From the NCBI RefSeq assembly GCF_015163075.1, contig NZ_JADDXU010000022.1:84955-148954 (forward strand): a stretch of DNA of 64,000 nucleotides, in the 5' to 3' direction. Every line of letters begins with the position of its first letter. The stretch's first letter is position 1. Source of the stretch: Streptomyces justiciae. GTDB taxonomy: Bacteria > Actinomycetota > Actinomycetes > Streptomycetales > Streptomycetaceae. The position numbers and the translations under genes are program-made. This document shows, in pieces, positions 1 through 8,427 of the stretch. The notes below the pieces were generated by a model that did no database searches, was not told where the DNA came from, and was given only the letters and a program-made list of their open reading frames with translations.

Positions 1-1238
1 GCGGGGGCATCGGCCGCATCCCCGAAGGCCGTGGCCTCTCCCGACTGCGCAGCCGCCAGGGCGAGTTCGGTACGGCAGGACAGGTCGCCCGCCGTCTCCC
101 GCAGCCCCTCCCTCGCCCAGGCCGCCGCCTCCCGCAGCTCTCCGCGCAGCCTCGCGAACCGCGCCCGCACGGCCGCGTACCCCGCCGGGACCGGCTGCCC
201 CTCCGCCACCAGCCACTCCCCCACGGGCGCGTCCGTGGACCGTACGTCGGCCCGCTCGATCCTGGCCGCCAGGGCGGCGGCCTCCGCGGCCAGAGCCTCC
301 GTGCACTGTTCCGGCCTGCGGGCCAGCCGCCGCGCCCGCAGCCTGCCGGCCGCGGCCCGCAGCACCGGGCCGTGCAGGGGGTGGGCGAGGCGTACGGCCC
401 CGTCGTCGTCGACGCGGACCAGGCCGTCGGCTTCGAGGCGTTCGAGGGCGGGCAGGTCGAGCCCGTCCATGGGCAGCGGCAACGGCTCGGCGAACGCCAG
501 GAGTTCGAGCGTCCCGCGGTCCGCGCACTCCAGGACCTGGGCCGTCCGTTCCCGCACGGTCGCCGTCACCGGCACCGGCCCCCGCCACGCCCGGTCGTCG
601 GTGCCGGGCAGCCGCGTGAGCAGCCCGCCCTCGCGGACCGCGCCGAGAAGGTCGCGCAGCAGCCGCAGATCGCCGCGGCACAGCCGGTGCAGCCGGTTGA
701 CGGTGAGCGGCTCAAGACCGGCCCCGACGCCGGCCGCGGCGAGCTGGGCGGTCTCCTCCTGCGGCAGCGGTTCCAGCACCAGGCGCGGCAGCAGCTCACC
801 GGTCCACAGCCGGGAGACGGCCGAGGGCACGACGGTGCCGTCGGTGGTGACGACCAGCAGCCGGGTGCGGCCGTGCACGGCGAGCTGGTGGACGAGCGCG
901 GCCGAGGCGTCGTCGAGCAGGTGGGCGTCGTCGACCAGCAACAGCCGTACAGCGGAGAGCAGTTGGACCGCGCGGTGCAGGGACACCGTCTCGGGCAGCA
1001 GATGGGCGAACGCGGCGAACGGGATGTGCCTGGTCTCGGGCGTCCCGGCCACCCGGGCGCAGTCGGTGCCGCGGACGGCCTCCGTGATGAGCCGGGTCTT
1101 GCCGCAGCCTGCCGGACCGGTGACCACGATGCCGTGGTGACCGGCCGACGACGACCGGCGGATCAGCTCGAGTTCGTCCTCCCGGCCGGTGAACGGCCAG
1201 GGCAGCTCCAGGGTTTTCGCGTCCCGTTCGAAAGTCAT
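1..1238 (-). CDS. AAA-ATPase regulator, probably LuxR/LAL type (C-terminus outside window)
   Basis: The frame is open from an ATG at 1238 to the window edge, giving about 412 residues with no stop. A Walker A motif GPAGCGKT lies at residues 41-48 and a Walker B-like LLLVDD at about 99-104. An Arg/Ala/Leu-rich helical region follows, as in the sensory part of large ATP-binding LuxR-family (MalT/LAL) activators. The LuxR helix-turn-helix that would confirm the family should lie in the missing C-terminus, so DNA binding is inferred. No signal peptide is present, so the protein should be cytoplasmic. It is divergent from the metalloprotease at 1336. The 97-bp gap holds a GAGTACTC palindrome (1256-1263) and a GAGT/ACTC inverted repeat (1285-1300) that could be operators. 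Confidence 0.75.
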   Translation of the reverse strand, partial: MTFERDAKTLELPWPFTGREDELELIRRSSSAGHHGIVVTGPAGCGKTRLITEAVRGTDCARVAGTPETRHIPFAAFAHLLPETVSLHRAVQLLSAVRLLLVDDAHLLDDASAALVHQLAVHGRTRLLVVTTDGTVVPSAVSRLWTGELLPRLVLEPLPQEETAQLAAAGVGAGLEPLTVNRLHRLCRGDLRLLRDLLGAVREGGLLTRLPGTDDRAWRGPVPVTATVRERTAQVLECADRGTLELLAFAEPLPLPMDGLDLPALERLEADGLVRVDDDGAVRLAHPLHGPVLRAAAGRLRARRLARRPEQCTEALAAEAAALAARIERADVRSTDAPVGEWLVAEGQPVPAGYAAVRARFARLRGELREAAAWAREGLRETAGDLSCRTELALAAAQSGEATAFGDAADAP

Positions 1239-1335
1239 CACACCTACAAGAGGGCGAGTACTCACTCCTGATACACGGGGACTTGAGTAGCCTTCGACTC
1301 AGGCGCCCGCAGGTGGCCGACGGCACTCTTGGCGC

Positions 1336-2421
1336 ATGGCTTCCCGCTACTGCTCCCTCGCGCAGCAGTCGGCCCCCGTCTTCACCCCGGGGTTGACCGC
1401 CGAGCGACTGAGCGCGCTGATCGGCGGGAGCCGGAAGTGGGTCAACAACACCGTCCTGCACTACTACTTCTTCGACGGCGACTCGGACGCCTCGGTGATC
1501 GCGGTTCCCGGCAGCGGGGCGACCCGGCGGGTGTCGTGGGTCGGCGCGGAGGAGCAGCGGGACGTCGTACGGGAGTGTTTCCTGGAGTGGCAGGACCTCG
1601 GCATCGGTGTCACGTTCGCCGAGGTGCGCGACCGTTCCGAGGCGGAACTGCGGATCGGGTTCCAGCTCGGCGACGGTTCCTGGTCGACGGTGGGCAAGGA
1701 CGCCCTCCAGGTCGGACTGCACGAGCGCACCATGAACTTCGGGTGGGACCTGACCGCGCCGGGGGAGCGCGGGACGGCCCTGCACGAGATCGGGCACGCG
1801 CTCGGCATGCACCACGAGCACCAGAACCCGTTCGCCGGGATCCACTGGGACGACGAGGCCGTCTACGCCGAGCTGGCGGGCCCGCCGAACTTCTGGACCC
1901 GGGACAAGACGTTCTTCAACATTCTGCGCAAGCTCGACCCCAACGAGGTGAGCGGCTCCGCCTGGGACCCCCAGTCGATCATGGAGTATCCGTTCTCGGC
2001 GGGGCTGATCCTGGAGCCTGAGCAGTTCCGTGCGGGGCTGACCCCGCCCGGGACGCTCTCGCCCTCCGACAAGGAGTACGTCCAGCGCTGGTACCCGTCG
2101 GTCGGTCCCACACTGCCGCCCGCGCTCGTGCCGTTCCGCTCGGCGCCGCTCGGGCTCGGCCCGGGCGAACAGGCGGACTTCACCGTCCTGCCGCCGGAGA
2201 CCCGCGAGTACAGCGTGGGCACCTTCGGCGACAGCGACACCGTGGTCGTGGTCTTCGAGGAACGGGACGGGGAACCCCGCTACCTCGCCGGCCAGGACGA
2301 CGGGGGAACACCGCACAACGCCACCGTCAAGGCCCGTCTCGTCAAGGGCCGCCGCTACTTCGTCCGTGTGCGCCTGTACTCCGCGTGGGGTTCGGGGGAA
2401 ACCGCGGTCATGTGCTGGTGA
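1336..2421 (+). CDS. Astacin-like zinc metallopeptidase (M12A/metzincin type)
   Basis: The 361-residue protein has the extended zinc motif HEIGHALGMHHE at residues 150-161, which matches HExxHxxGxxH plus the following Glu of astacins. A Met-turn candidate, SIMEYP, lies around residue 216. The three His ligands and the catalytic Glu151 are all present. The C-terminal 100 residues resemble a beta-rich accessory domain (a tyrosine- and valine-rich stretch ending in VMCW). No Sec or Tat signal is visible after the ATG at 1336, which is unusual because family members are normally secreted. Either the start is further upstream or export is non-classical. A hairpin follows the gene at 2478-2525. Specific substrate unknown. 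Confidence 0.85.
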   Translation: MASRYCSLAQQSAPVFTPGLTAERLSALIGGSRKWVNNTVLHYYFFDGDSDASVIAVPGSGATRRVSWVGAEEQRDVVRECFLEWQDLGIGVTFAEVRDRSEAELRIGFQLGDGSWSTVGKDALQVGLHERTMNFGWDLTAPGERGTALHEIGHALGMHHEHQNPFAGIHWDDEAVYAELAGPPNFWTRDKTFFNILRKLDPNEVSGSAWDPQSIMEYPFSAGLILEPEQFRAGLTPPGTLSPSDKEYVQRWYPSVGPTLPPALVPFRSAPLGLGPGEQADFTVLPPETREYSVGTFGDSDTVVVVFEERDGEPRYLAGQDDGGTPHNATVKARLVKGRRYFVRVRLYSAWGSGETAVMCW

Positions 2422-2477
2422 CAGCACGTACGGGCCGCACACGGGCGAGGCTGGACCACTGTCCGGCGCCGGGGGAA

Positions 2478-2525
2478 TGGCCGGTCGATCGTCACCTTCG
2501 GGGGAGGGAGACGATCGGCCGGCCA
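2478..2525 (+). terminator. Strong hairpin, probable terminator
   Basis: Left arm TGGCCGGTCGATCGTC (2478-2493) pairs with GACGATCGGCCGGCCA (2510-2525) over 16 bp with one G-T pair and a 16-base loop. It sits 56 bp after the metalloprotease stop. There is no U-tract, which is common for streptomycete terminators. The rest of the 2422-2668 gap shows nothing I can identify. Confidence 0.6.
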
Positions 2526-2668
2526 CGCGGCATGCAGGGCCAACTCATCTGACGCAGAGCGGTTTTCACAGCTCCAGGGGCAGCGCCGGGTCCTTCGCCC
2601 CAGGCCGTGGCATTGCGTGCGTATGAACATTCGCCGGACCCGGTCCCGGGGTGGGGCAGGATGGCGGC

Positions 2669-3184
2669 ATGCTCATCGTCGTCGGCGGGCTTCCCGCGTC
2701 CGGGAAGACCACGCTCTCCCGGCTCCTGGCCGCGCGGATCGGCGCGGTGCATCTGCGGATCGACACCATCGAGCAGGCGGTCGTACGGTCCGGGCTGGCC
2801 GCCCATCCGGTGGGGCCGGTGGGCTATGTCGTCGGGTACGCCCTGGCCGAGGAGCACTTGCGGCAGGGGCTGACCGTCGTGGCCGAGTCGGTCAATCCGC
2901 TGGCGGTGACACGGGACGCCTGGCGGGATGCGGCCCTGCGGGCGGGTGCGGAAGTCGTCGAGGTGGAAGTGCGCTGTTCGGACCGCGCCGAGCACCGGCG
3001 CCGGGTCGCCACCAGGTCGGTCGACGTGCCGGGGCTGCCGCTGCCGGGATGGGAGGAGATCGTCGGGCGGGAGTACGAGCCGTGGGAGCGTGCGCGGGTG
3101 GTGGTGGACACCGCGGGACAGGCACCGGAGGAGTCGCTGGCCGTGCTGCTCACGGCCGTTGCCGCCGGTCGGTCCCGCCCTTAG
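2669..3184 (+). CDS. P-loop AAA-family ATPase/small kinase
   Basis: A 171-residue protein starts at the ATG at 2669, with an in-frame GTG at 2651 as alternative. I chose 2669 because the P-loop GLPASGKT (residues 7-14) then sits at the N-terminus as in this family. The fold is that of small nucleotide or metabolite kinases (zeta-toxin/AAA_33-like), with a lid-like Arg-rich segment (EHRRRVATR) and a PGWEEI segment typical of the group. It would be cytoplasmic and phosphorylate an unknown small substrate. The following small membrane gene starts 9 bp downstream, so the two are probably co-transcribed. Confidence 0.8.
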   Translation: MLIVVGGLPASGKTTLSRLLAARIGAVHLRIDTIEQAVVRSGLAAHPVGPVGYVVGYALAEEHLRQGLTVVAESVNPLAVTRDAWRDAALRAGAEVVEVEVRCSDRAEHRRRVATRSVDVPGLPLPGWEEIVGREYEPWERARVVVDTAGQAPEESLAVLLTAVAAGRSRP

Positions 3185-3193
3185 GATCCGCTC

Positions 3194-3442
3194 ATGCTTG
3201 CTTCGGACGCCGGCACGGGCGATGAGCTGCGGGATTTCTTTCTGCTGGTCCTGTGGCTGCTGCCGCTCGCGGCGGGGCTGTGCGCGGTGTCCTGTGCGGT
3301 GTTCCTCGGCGCCGGGCGCAGGTTGCGGGCGGCGGGTGAGACGTACGCCGCGACCGCCAAAGGGCGCAATGCCGTGGCGACCGGGACGGTCGCCGTGGTC
3401 CTCGTCGCGTGCTGGGGTGCCGCCGCTCTGGTGATGCGCTAG
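3194..3442 (+). CDS. Small two-TM membrane protein, unknown function
   Basis: 82 residues with an apolar helix at about 14-36, a polar, positively charged middle (GAGRRLRAAGE) and a second apolar helix at about 62-80. This predicts a hairpin in the membrane with a cytoplasmic or external loop. I do not recognise a family. It follows the kinase by 9 bp and converges with the WYL regulator. Codon use matches its neighbours, which supports it being real. Confidence 0.6.
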   Translation: MLASDAGTGDELRDFFLLVLWLLPLAAGLCAVSCAVFLGAGRRLRAAGETYAATAKGRNAVATGTVAVVLVACWGAAALVMR

Positions 3443-3459
3443 CGCCATCGGTAAGTCGT

Positions 3460-4395
3460 TCAGTAGCGGGCGGCCGTCCGGCGTGCCGCGTCGGCCACCA
3501 ACTCCCTCACCTCCGGCGGTTCGAGCACCTCGACCTCCGGTCCGAAGCCGAGAAGGCGACGGCAGGCGGCCTGCGGGTCGTCGAAGCAGAGGTCGAGCCG
3601 GTGGCCGCCCTCGTCCGGGACGGCCCGCGCGGCCGGCCGCGCGTCGCCGAGCACCGCGGGGAGTGCGGCGAGTCCCGCGTCCGACAGCCGTACGGTGACC
3701 CGGAGTTGGTCGAGGCTCGCCTCGAACTCCGCCGTCCAGCGCGTCCAGAAGTCGGCGAGGTCGAAGCCGGCCGGGCGCCGGAAGGACTCGGGGAGCAACT
3801 CGGCGCCGGTGATCCTGACCGCGCGGTGCGCCCGGACGCCCCGGTCCGAGGCCACGACGAGATACCAGACGCCCGCCTTGGCGACGAGGCCCAGGGGGTC
3901 CACGGTCCGGGTCCGGGCGCCGTGGGTGAGGCGCAGGCGGCGGTCTCGTCGTACGGCATCCACCAGGACCGGCAGTGACGGCACCGGTTCCGCGGGCTTG
4001 AACCAGGCCTGGCTGTCGAGGTGGAAGCGGGCCGCAGCGGCTCGCGTGTCGTCCCGGCCGGAGGCGGGCAGCGCGGCCAGCAGCTTCAGCCGCGCCTGGG
4101 CGAGCGCGTCGCCGAGCGCGATCCGCTCCAGCGGTCCGCCCGCCGACACCGCCAGCAGGGCCGTCGCCTCCTCGGCGCTGATGCCGAGCAGCGGACTGCG
4201 CCAGCCCTCCATCAGCCGGCAACCGCCGCCCGGGCCGCCATTCGCCACCACCGGGACGCCGGCCGCTCTCAGCGCCTCCAGGTCGCGGTAGACGGTACGG
4301 ACCGACACCTCCAGCTCGGCAGCGAGTTGACGGGCCGTCATCTGCCCACGGGACTGGAGGCAGAGCAGCAGGGAGAGCAGCCGGTCCGCTCGCAT
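3460..4395 (-). CDS. WYL-domain transcriptional regulator (YafY/DeoR-like HTH)
   Basis: 311 residues. An N-terminal winged HTH (about 1-58, with MTARQLAAELEVSVRTVYRD) is followed by the glycine-rich GGPGGG wing and a WYL domain whose signature WYLV is near residue 175. The C-terminal WCX-like extension reaches the end. WYL proteins bind ligands or nucleic acid and act as one-component activators or repressors. It is divergent from the small gene at 4486. A clear inverted repeat at 4418-4442 lies between them, so autoregulation and control of 4486 are likely. Confidence 0.9.
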   Translation of the reverse strand: MRADRLLSLLLCLQSRGQMTARQLAAELEVSVRTVYRDLEALRAAGVPVVANGGPGGGCRLMEGWRSPLLGISAEEATALLAVSAGGPLERIALGDALAQARLKLLAALPASGRDDTRAAAARFHLDSQAWFKPAEPVPSLPVLVDAVRRDRRLRLTHGARTRTVDPLGLVAKAGVWYLVVASDRGVRAHRAVRITGAELLPESFRRPAGFDLADFWTRWTAEFEASLDQLRVTVRLSDAGLAALPAVLGDARPAARAVPDEGGHRLDLCFDDPQAACRRLLGFGPEVEVLEPPEVRELVADAARRTAARY

Positions 4396-4417
4396 CGCCC
4401 GATCACCTCGTCGCCGT

Positions 4418-4442
4418 ATGACTGACCAAGGATGTCAGTCAT
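4418..4442. promoter_or_regulatory. Inverted-repeat operator between WYL gene and 4486 gene
   Basis: ATGACTGAC (4418-4426) and GTCAGTCAT (4434-4442) are perfect 9-bp arms with a 7-bp spacer in the 90-bp divergent intergenic space. This is the obvious binding site for the WYL protein. Binding is inferred from position and symmetry only. Confidence 0.65.
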
Positions 4443-4485
4443 CGGGTCCTAACGTCTCCCCCGGACCCAGAGGAGGAGACAGCAC

Positions 4486-4857
4486 ATGATCAACGGTTAC
4501 GTCCTCGGCGAGAGCCTCCGTCCCGGCGCCGAGTTCACCCCGCCGGGATTGCGCGTCCGTGCGGTGAGGCGGCTCGACGTCTCGGCGAGCGTCGCAGGCG
4601 GTCAGCCTCCGCTGTGGACGCTTGTGGAGTGGGAGGCCGATGACGACGCCGCTCAGGAGATCACCGACGCGCTCGCCGCGGCGCTGGAGCCGGCGCACGG
4701 GTGGTACGCCGACTTCACCGCAGGTGACGAGCGGGTCGTCGTCTTCGCGGGCAAAGTGTTCCGCTATCGGCGCGGCGACCAGCGGGGCCGCGCCGAAGCG
4801 GTCGCGTACGGCAGGTCCGTGGGGACCCCCGAGCATCAGCTCGACTGGAAGGAGTGA
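4486..4857 (+). CDS. Hypothetical protein, likely target of the WYL regulator
   Basis: 123 residues preceded by a strong GAGGAGGAG ribosome site. It has no signal peptide or membrane segment. The C-terminal half (GWYADFTAGDERVVVFAGKVFRY) resembles small conserved actinobacterial proteins of unknown function found beside WYL/YafY regulators. Its 3' end overlaps the 3' end of the convergent monooxygenase gene by 22 bp. The divergent pairing and palindrome suggest induction by the WYL ligand. Function not assigned. Confidence 0.7.
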   Translation: MINGYVLGESLRPGAEFTPPGLRVRAVRRLDVSASVAGGQPPLWTLVEWEADDDAAQEITDALAAALEPAHGWYADFTAGDERVVVFAGKVFRYRRGDQRGRAEAVAYGRSVGTPEHQLDWKE

Positions 4858-5969
4858 CCCCGACGGCGCCACTCGGCGGCGAGCAGTTCGTACGAGCGCA
4901 CCCGGTCCGCGTGGTCGTGGGTGATGGTGGTGATGAGCAACTCGTCGGCGTCCGTGGCCTCTTGGAGCTGTTCCAGACGGTCCGCGACCGTGGTGGGTGA
5001 GCCGACGAACTGGGTGTCCAGGCGGTCCTGGACCAGCTCCTGGTCCGCCTCCGTCCAGGGCAGAGCGCGTGCCTCGTCCGGGGTCGGGAACTCGATGGCG
5101 CCCTCCGCGGTGCGGATGCTGCGCACCCACGGGCCGTAGCCGGTGGCGAGCTCGCGCGCGGTGGCGTCGTCCTCGGCGACCACGACGTCGGCGGACACGC
5201 TGACGTACGGCTTGTCGAGGACGTCGGACGGCTCGAAGTAGGACCGGTAGCCGTCCACGGCCTCCAGTACCGTGGCCGGGCTGACGTGGTAGTTCGCGGC
5301 GAAGCGCAGGCCCCGCGCCCCGGCGACCTCGGCGCTGGTGCCGCCGCTGCTGCCGAGGATCCACACCTCTACGTCGGCGCCCTCGCCCGGCACGACATGC
5401 GCCTCGACTCCGTCAGGGGATCGGTAGGTGCCGGCCAGCAGGGCGAGGAGGTCGTCGATCTGCTCGGCGTACTCCTGCGACTCGGCACCGGGGAGCAGGA
5501 GCAGCTTGCGCTGGAGAGCGATGCGGGGCGAGCCGAGGAGGCGTTCGAAGGAGAAGCGGGGCGGTATGACGAGACCGTTGGGTGCCCGGTCGGGAGTCGG
5601 CGGCTCCGCGGTCGGGCGTCCCGGTGGGCGTCCGCCGGAGCGGCCGAGGCCCAGGTCGAGGCGGCCCGGGTGCAGGGCGTCGAGGAGGCCGAACTCCTCG
5701 ACCGTGTTCAGCGCGGTGCGGTGACCGAGCTGTACGGCCCCGGAGCCGAGCCGGATCGTGGAGGTCGCGGCGGCCGTCAAGGCGAGGACGACCGCCGGGG
5801 ACGTGCCCGCCACCCCGGGGTTGAGGTGGTGCTCGGCGAACCAGTAGCGGGCGTAGCCGAGTTGCTCGGCGCGCCGGGCCAGGTCGATGGAGTTGCGCAG
5901 GGCGTCGGCGGCCGTGGAGCCGCTGGAGATCGGGACCAGGTCGAGGATGCCGAGGGGGATGTCAGGCAT
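4836..5969 (-). CDS. MsnO8-like luciferase-like (LLM) flavin monooxygenase
   Basis: 377-residue TIM-barrel LLM oxidoreductase. The N-terminus (LGILDLVPISSGSTAADAL), YWFAEHH and the GSGAVQLGHRT segment match the MsnO8 subgroup. These enzymes use reduced FMN (or F420) to oxidise small substrates. It is the last gene of the minus-strand sulfur operon and overlaps the upstream LLM gene by 8 bp, so the two are translationally coupled. Context (SAM-IV riboswitch, ABC importer, GNAT) suggests a substrate with a C-S bond. The exact reaction cannot be read from sequence. Confidence 0.85.
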   Translation of the reverse strand: MPDIPLGILDLVPISSGSTAADALRNSIDLARRAEQLGYARYWFAEHHLNPGVAGTSPAVVLALTAAATSTIRLGSGAVQLGHRTALNTVEEFGLLDALHPGRLDLGLGRSGGRPPGRPTAEPPTPDRAPNGLVIPPRFSFERLLGSPRIALQRKLLLLPGAESQEYAEQIDDLLALLAGTYRSPDGVEAHVVPGEGADVEVWILGSSGGTSAEVAGARGLRFAANYHVSPATVLEAVDGYRSYFEPSDVLDKPYVSVSADVVVAEDDATARELATGYGPWVRSIRTAEGAIEFPTPDEARALPWTEADQELVQDRLDTQFVGSPTTVADRLEQLQEATDADELLITTITHDHADRVRSYELLAAEWRRRGHSFQSS

Positions 5970-7035
5970 GGACGGGCTCCTCCCGTACGGGTCCCCACGC
6001 GAACGGCGGGTCCGGGATGTCGCGCCGCAGCACCGGAGCGACCCGGGACTGGAACAGCTCCAGCGAGTCCCTGTGCTGAGCGTCCGTCAACCCACCGGCG
6101 TCGGCGTGCAGATGGAGGACCGTGTGCCCGAACTGCTCGTGGTAGCGGTGCACCTTGTCGATGATCTGCTCGGGGCTGCCGATCAGGGCGGAGCCACGGT
6201 CGACGAAGTCCTCCAGGGTCTCGAAGACGACGGGGAGGCCCGCCTTCTCGTAGAAGGCGAGGTTGGCCTCGAAGAGCGGCCGGTAGACGTCGAGCGCCTC
6301 CTGGGAGGTGCGGGTCACCAGGAGCCCGGCCGTCCCGGCGCCGACCGCGATGTCCGCGGGATCGTGGCCGTAGTGCTCCCACCGCTCGCGGTAGTGACGG
6401 ATCAACTCGGCATAGGGCTCTATGGGGTTGGTGACGTTGGCCGAGAAGAGCGGGTCGCCGTAGCGGGCGGCCAGGTCGACCGACTCCTTGCTGGTGGCGC
6501 TGCCGTGCCAGACCCGGATCGGCCGCTGGTACGGGCGTGGCCACACCTCGGCGTCCTTCAGCGGGGGTCGGAAGCGGGTGTCGGCGGTGGTCTTGTCCTG
6601 CCGCCAGAGCTTCCGGAAGACCTCGTAGCTCTCGGCGTTCCGGTCCCACTGGTCCTCGGGGGTGACGTGGAACAGCTCGCGCTGGGCAGTTCCGTTGCCC
6701 TTGCCGATGATCAGGTCGAGTCGGCCCTCCGCGAGGTGGTCGAGGGTGGCGTAGTCCTCGTAGGCGCGGACCGGGTCGAGCAGGCTGAGGGTGGTGACCG
6801 CGGTGAACAGGCGGATGCGGCGGGTCAGAGCGGCGATGTGGCTGAGGACGACGGTCGGCGAGGAGGAGAGGAACGGCCGCTCGTGCCGCTCCCCCACGCC
6901 GAAGCCGTCGAAGCCCAACTCCTCGGCCAGCACGGCGTTGTCGAGCACCTCACGGAACCGCTCGTGCGTCGACTTCAGCACCCCGGTGACCGGGTCCGGG
7001 CGGTGCACGATCAGGGTGATCGCGAGGAACTTCAC
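5962..7035 (-). CDS. LLM-class flavin-dependent oxidoreductase
   Basis: 357 residues. LLM-family features include GFDGFGVGERH near the N-terminus, the strand LTRRIRLFTAVTTLSLLDPVR, and GRLDLIIGKGNG, which forms the flavin phosphate region. The ATG overlaps the end of the NtaA/DmoA-like gene (7032) by 4 bp. Second-to-last monooxygenase of the four-LLM set. Probably a reduced-flavin monooxygenase acting on an imported organosulfur compound; the substrate is unknown. Confidence 0.85.
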   Translation of the reverse strand: MKFLAITLIVHRPDPVTGVLKSTHERFREVLDNAVLAEELGFDGFGVGERHERPFLSSSPTVVLSHIAALTRRIRLFTAVTTLSLLDPVRAYEDYATLDHLAEGRLDLIIGKGNGTAQRELFHVTPEDQWDRNAESYEVFRKLWRQDKTTADTRFRPPLKDAEVWPRPYQRPIRVWHGSATSKESVDLAARYGDPLFSANVTNPIEPYAELIRHYRERWEHYGHDPADIAVGAGTAGLLVTRTSQEALDVYRPLFEANLAFYEKAGLPVVFETLEDFVDRGSALIGSPEQIIDKVHRYHEQFGHTVLHLHADAGGLTDAQHRDSLELFQSRVAPVLRRDIPDPPFAWGPVREEPVHA

Positions 7036-8405
7036 GACGCGGCCCGCTCGCCGCGCACGTCGTCCGGGTGAGCGAGGCCCAGGTGGTCGCGCAGGGTCGT
7101 GCCCTCGTACTCGGTGCGGAAGACGCCCTGTTCCTGGAGGAGCGGGACGACTTTGTCGGCGAAGGCGTCGAGGCCGGTCGGGGTGATGTGCGGGACGAGG
7201 ATGAAGCCGTCGCTCGCGTCGGCCTGGACGTAGTCGTTGATGGTCCTCGCGACGGTCTCCGGGGAGCCGACGAAGGTCTGCCGGTTGCCGGTGTTGATGA
7301 CCAGGTCACGGATGGACCAGTTGTTGGCGGCGGCCAGTTCACGCCATTCGCGGGCGATGGCGAGCGGGTCGCGGTACATGCGGACCTGGGCGCGGCCCTT
7401 CGAGATGTGGTTCTCGCTGACATCCGGGTCGATGTCCGGCAGCGGGCCCTCCGGGTCGTACGAGGAGAGGTCCCGGTTCCAGACGAACTCCAGGTGCTTG
7501 AGGGCGGTGGCCCCGCTGACCTGCTGGCGGCGCACCTCCCTCGCCAGTTCCTCGGCCTCGGCGTCGGTGTCGCCGAGCGCGAAGGTGGCGGCGGGCAGGA
7601 TCAGCAGGTCGCGGTGGCCTCGGCCGTACTTCGCCAGGCGGTTCTTGACGTCCGTGTAGAAGGCCTGGCCCTCCTTGAGGGCGGCGTACCGGCTGAAGAT
7701 GGCGTCGGCGGACGAGGCGGCGAACTCGCGGCCCTCCTCGGAGTCTCCCGCCTGGAAGATCACCGGGCGTCCCTGCGGGGAGCGGGGGACGTTGAACTGG
7801 CCGTGGATGTCGAAGTGTTGGCCGGTGTGGACGAAGGCGCCGGCCTTCGCGTCGCGCAGGAAGACGCCGGTCTCCTGGTCGGCCAGGATCTCGTCGCCCT
7901 GCCAGGAGTCGAAGAGTTCGGTCGCCGTGGTGAGGAACTCCTTGGCGCGGGAGTACCGCTCGTCCTGCGGGAGGAAGCCGCCGCGGCGGAAGTTCTCGCC
8001 GGTGAAGGCGTCCCACGAGGTGACCACGTTCCAGGCGGAGCGGCCGCCGGAGAGGTGGTCGAGGCCGGCGAACTGGCGGGCCACCTCGTAGGGCTCGTTG
8101 AAGGTGGAGTTGATGGTGCCGGTCAGGCCGAGGTGTTCGGTGACGGCGGCGAGCGCGGAGAGGATCGTGAAGGTGTCGGGGCGGCCGACGACGTCCAAGT
8201 CGTATATCTTGCCGCCCTGTTCGCGGAGCCTGAGCCCTTCGGCGAGGAAGAGGAAGTCGAACTTGGCGCGTTCGGCGGTCCGCGCGAAGTGGGCGAAGGA
8301 GCTGAACTCGATGTGGCTGCCGGCCTCGGGGTCGCTCCACACGGTGGTGTTGTTGACGCCCGGGAAGTGGGCGGCCAGATGGATCTGCTTCAGCGGCTTG
8401 GTCAT
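7032..8405 (-). CDS. NtaA/SnaA/DmoA-family FMN-dependent monooxygenase
   Basis: 457 residues from the ATG at 8405 (longer upstream readings enter the previous gene). The sequence GRSAWNVVTSWD, the N-terminal IHLAAHFPGVNNTTVW and the length fit the NtaA/SnaA/DszA/DmoA subgroup of LLM monooxygenases. In Bacillus this subgroup includes CmoO/YxeK and CmoJ/YtnJ, which cleave N-acetylated S-modified cysteines. It uses FMNH2 supplied by a separate reductase; none is encoded nearby. Together with the GNAT and SBP3-type importer it is the core of the proposed salvage pathway. Confidence 0.88.
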   Translation of the reverse strand: MTKPLKQIHLAAHFPGVNNTTVWSDPEAGSHIEFSSFAHFARTAERAKFDFLFLAEGLRLREQGGKIYDLDVVGRPDTFTILSALAAVTEHLGLTGTINSTFNEPYEVARQFAGLDHLSGGRSAWNVVTSWDAFTGENFRRGGFLPQDERYSRAKEFLTTATELFDSWQGDEILADQETGVFLRDAKAGAFVHTGQHFDIHGQFNVPRSPQGRPVIFQAGDSEEGREFAASSADAIFSRYAALKEGQAFYTDVKNRLAKYGRGHRDLLILPAATFALGDTDAEAEELAREVRRQQVSGATALKHLEFVWNRDLSSYDPEGPLPDIDPDVSENHISKGRAQVRMYRDPLAIAREWRELAAANNWSIRDLVINTGNRQTFVGSPETVARTINDYVQADASDGFILVPHITPTGLDAFADKVVPLLQEQGVFRTEYEGTTLRDHLGLAHPDDVRGERAAS

Positions 8406-8427
8406 GGCTTGTGCGGTCCTTCCTGTC

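Noticed and set aside
796..2526. 576-residue minus-strand ORF spanning the LuxR start and the metalloprotease
   Set aside because: Frame shadow of the LuxR-like gene joined to antisense of the protease; the LuxR-like gene starts at 1238 in another frame.
2492..4222. Long minus-strand ORF of 576 residues
   Set aside because: It is a Pro/Arg/Gly-rich shadow overlapping the kinase, small membrane and WYL genes, without domains; the real genes explain the region.
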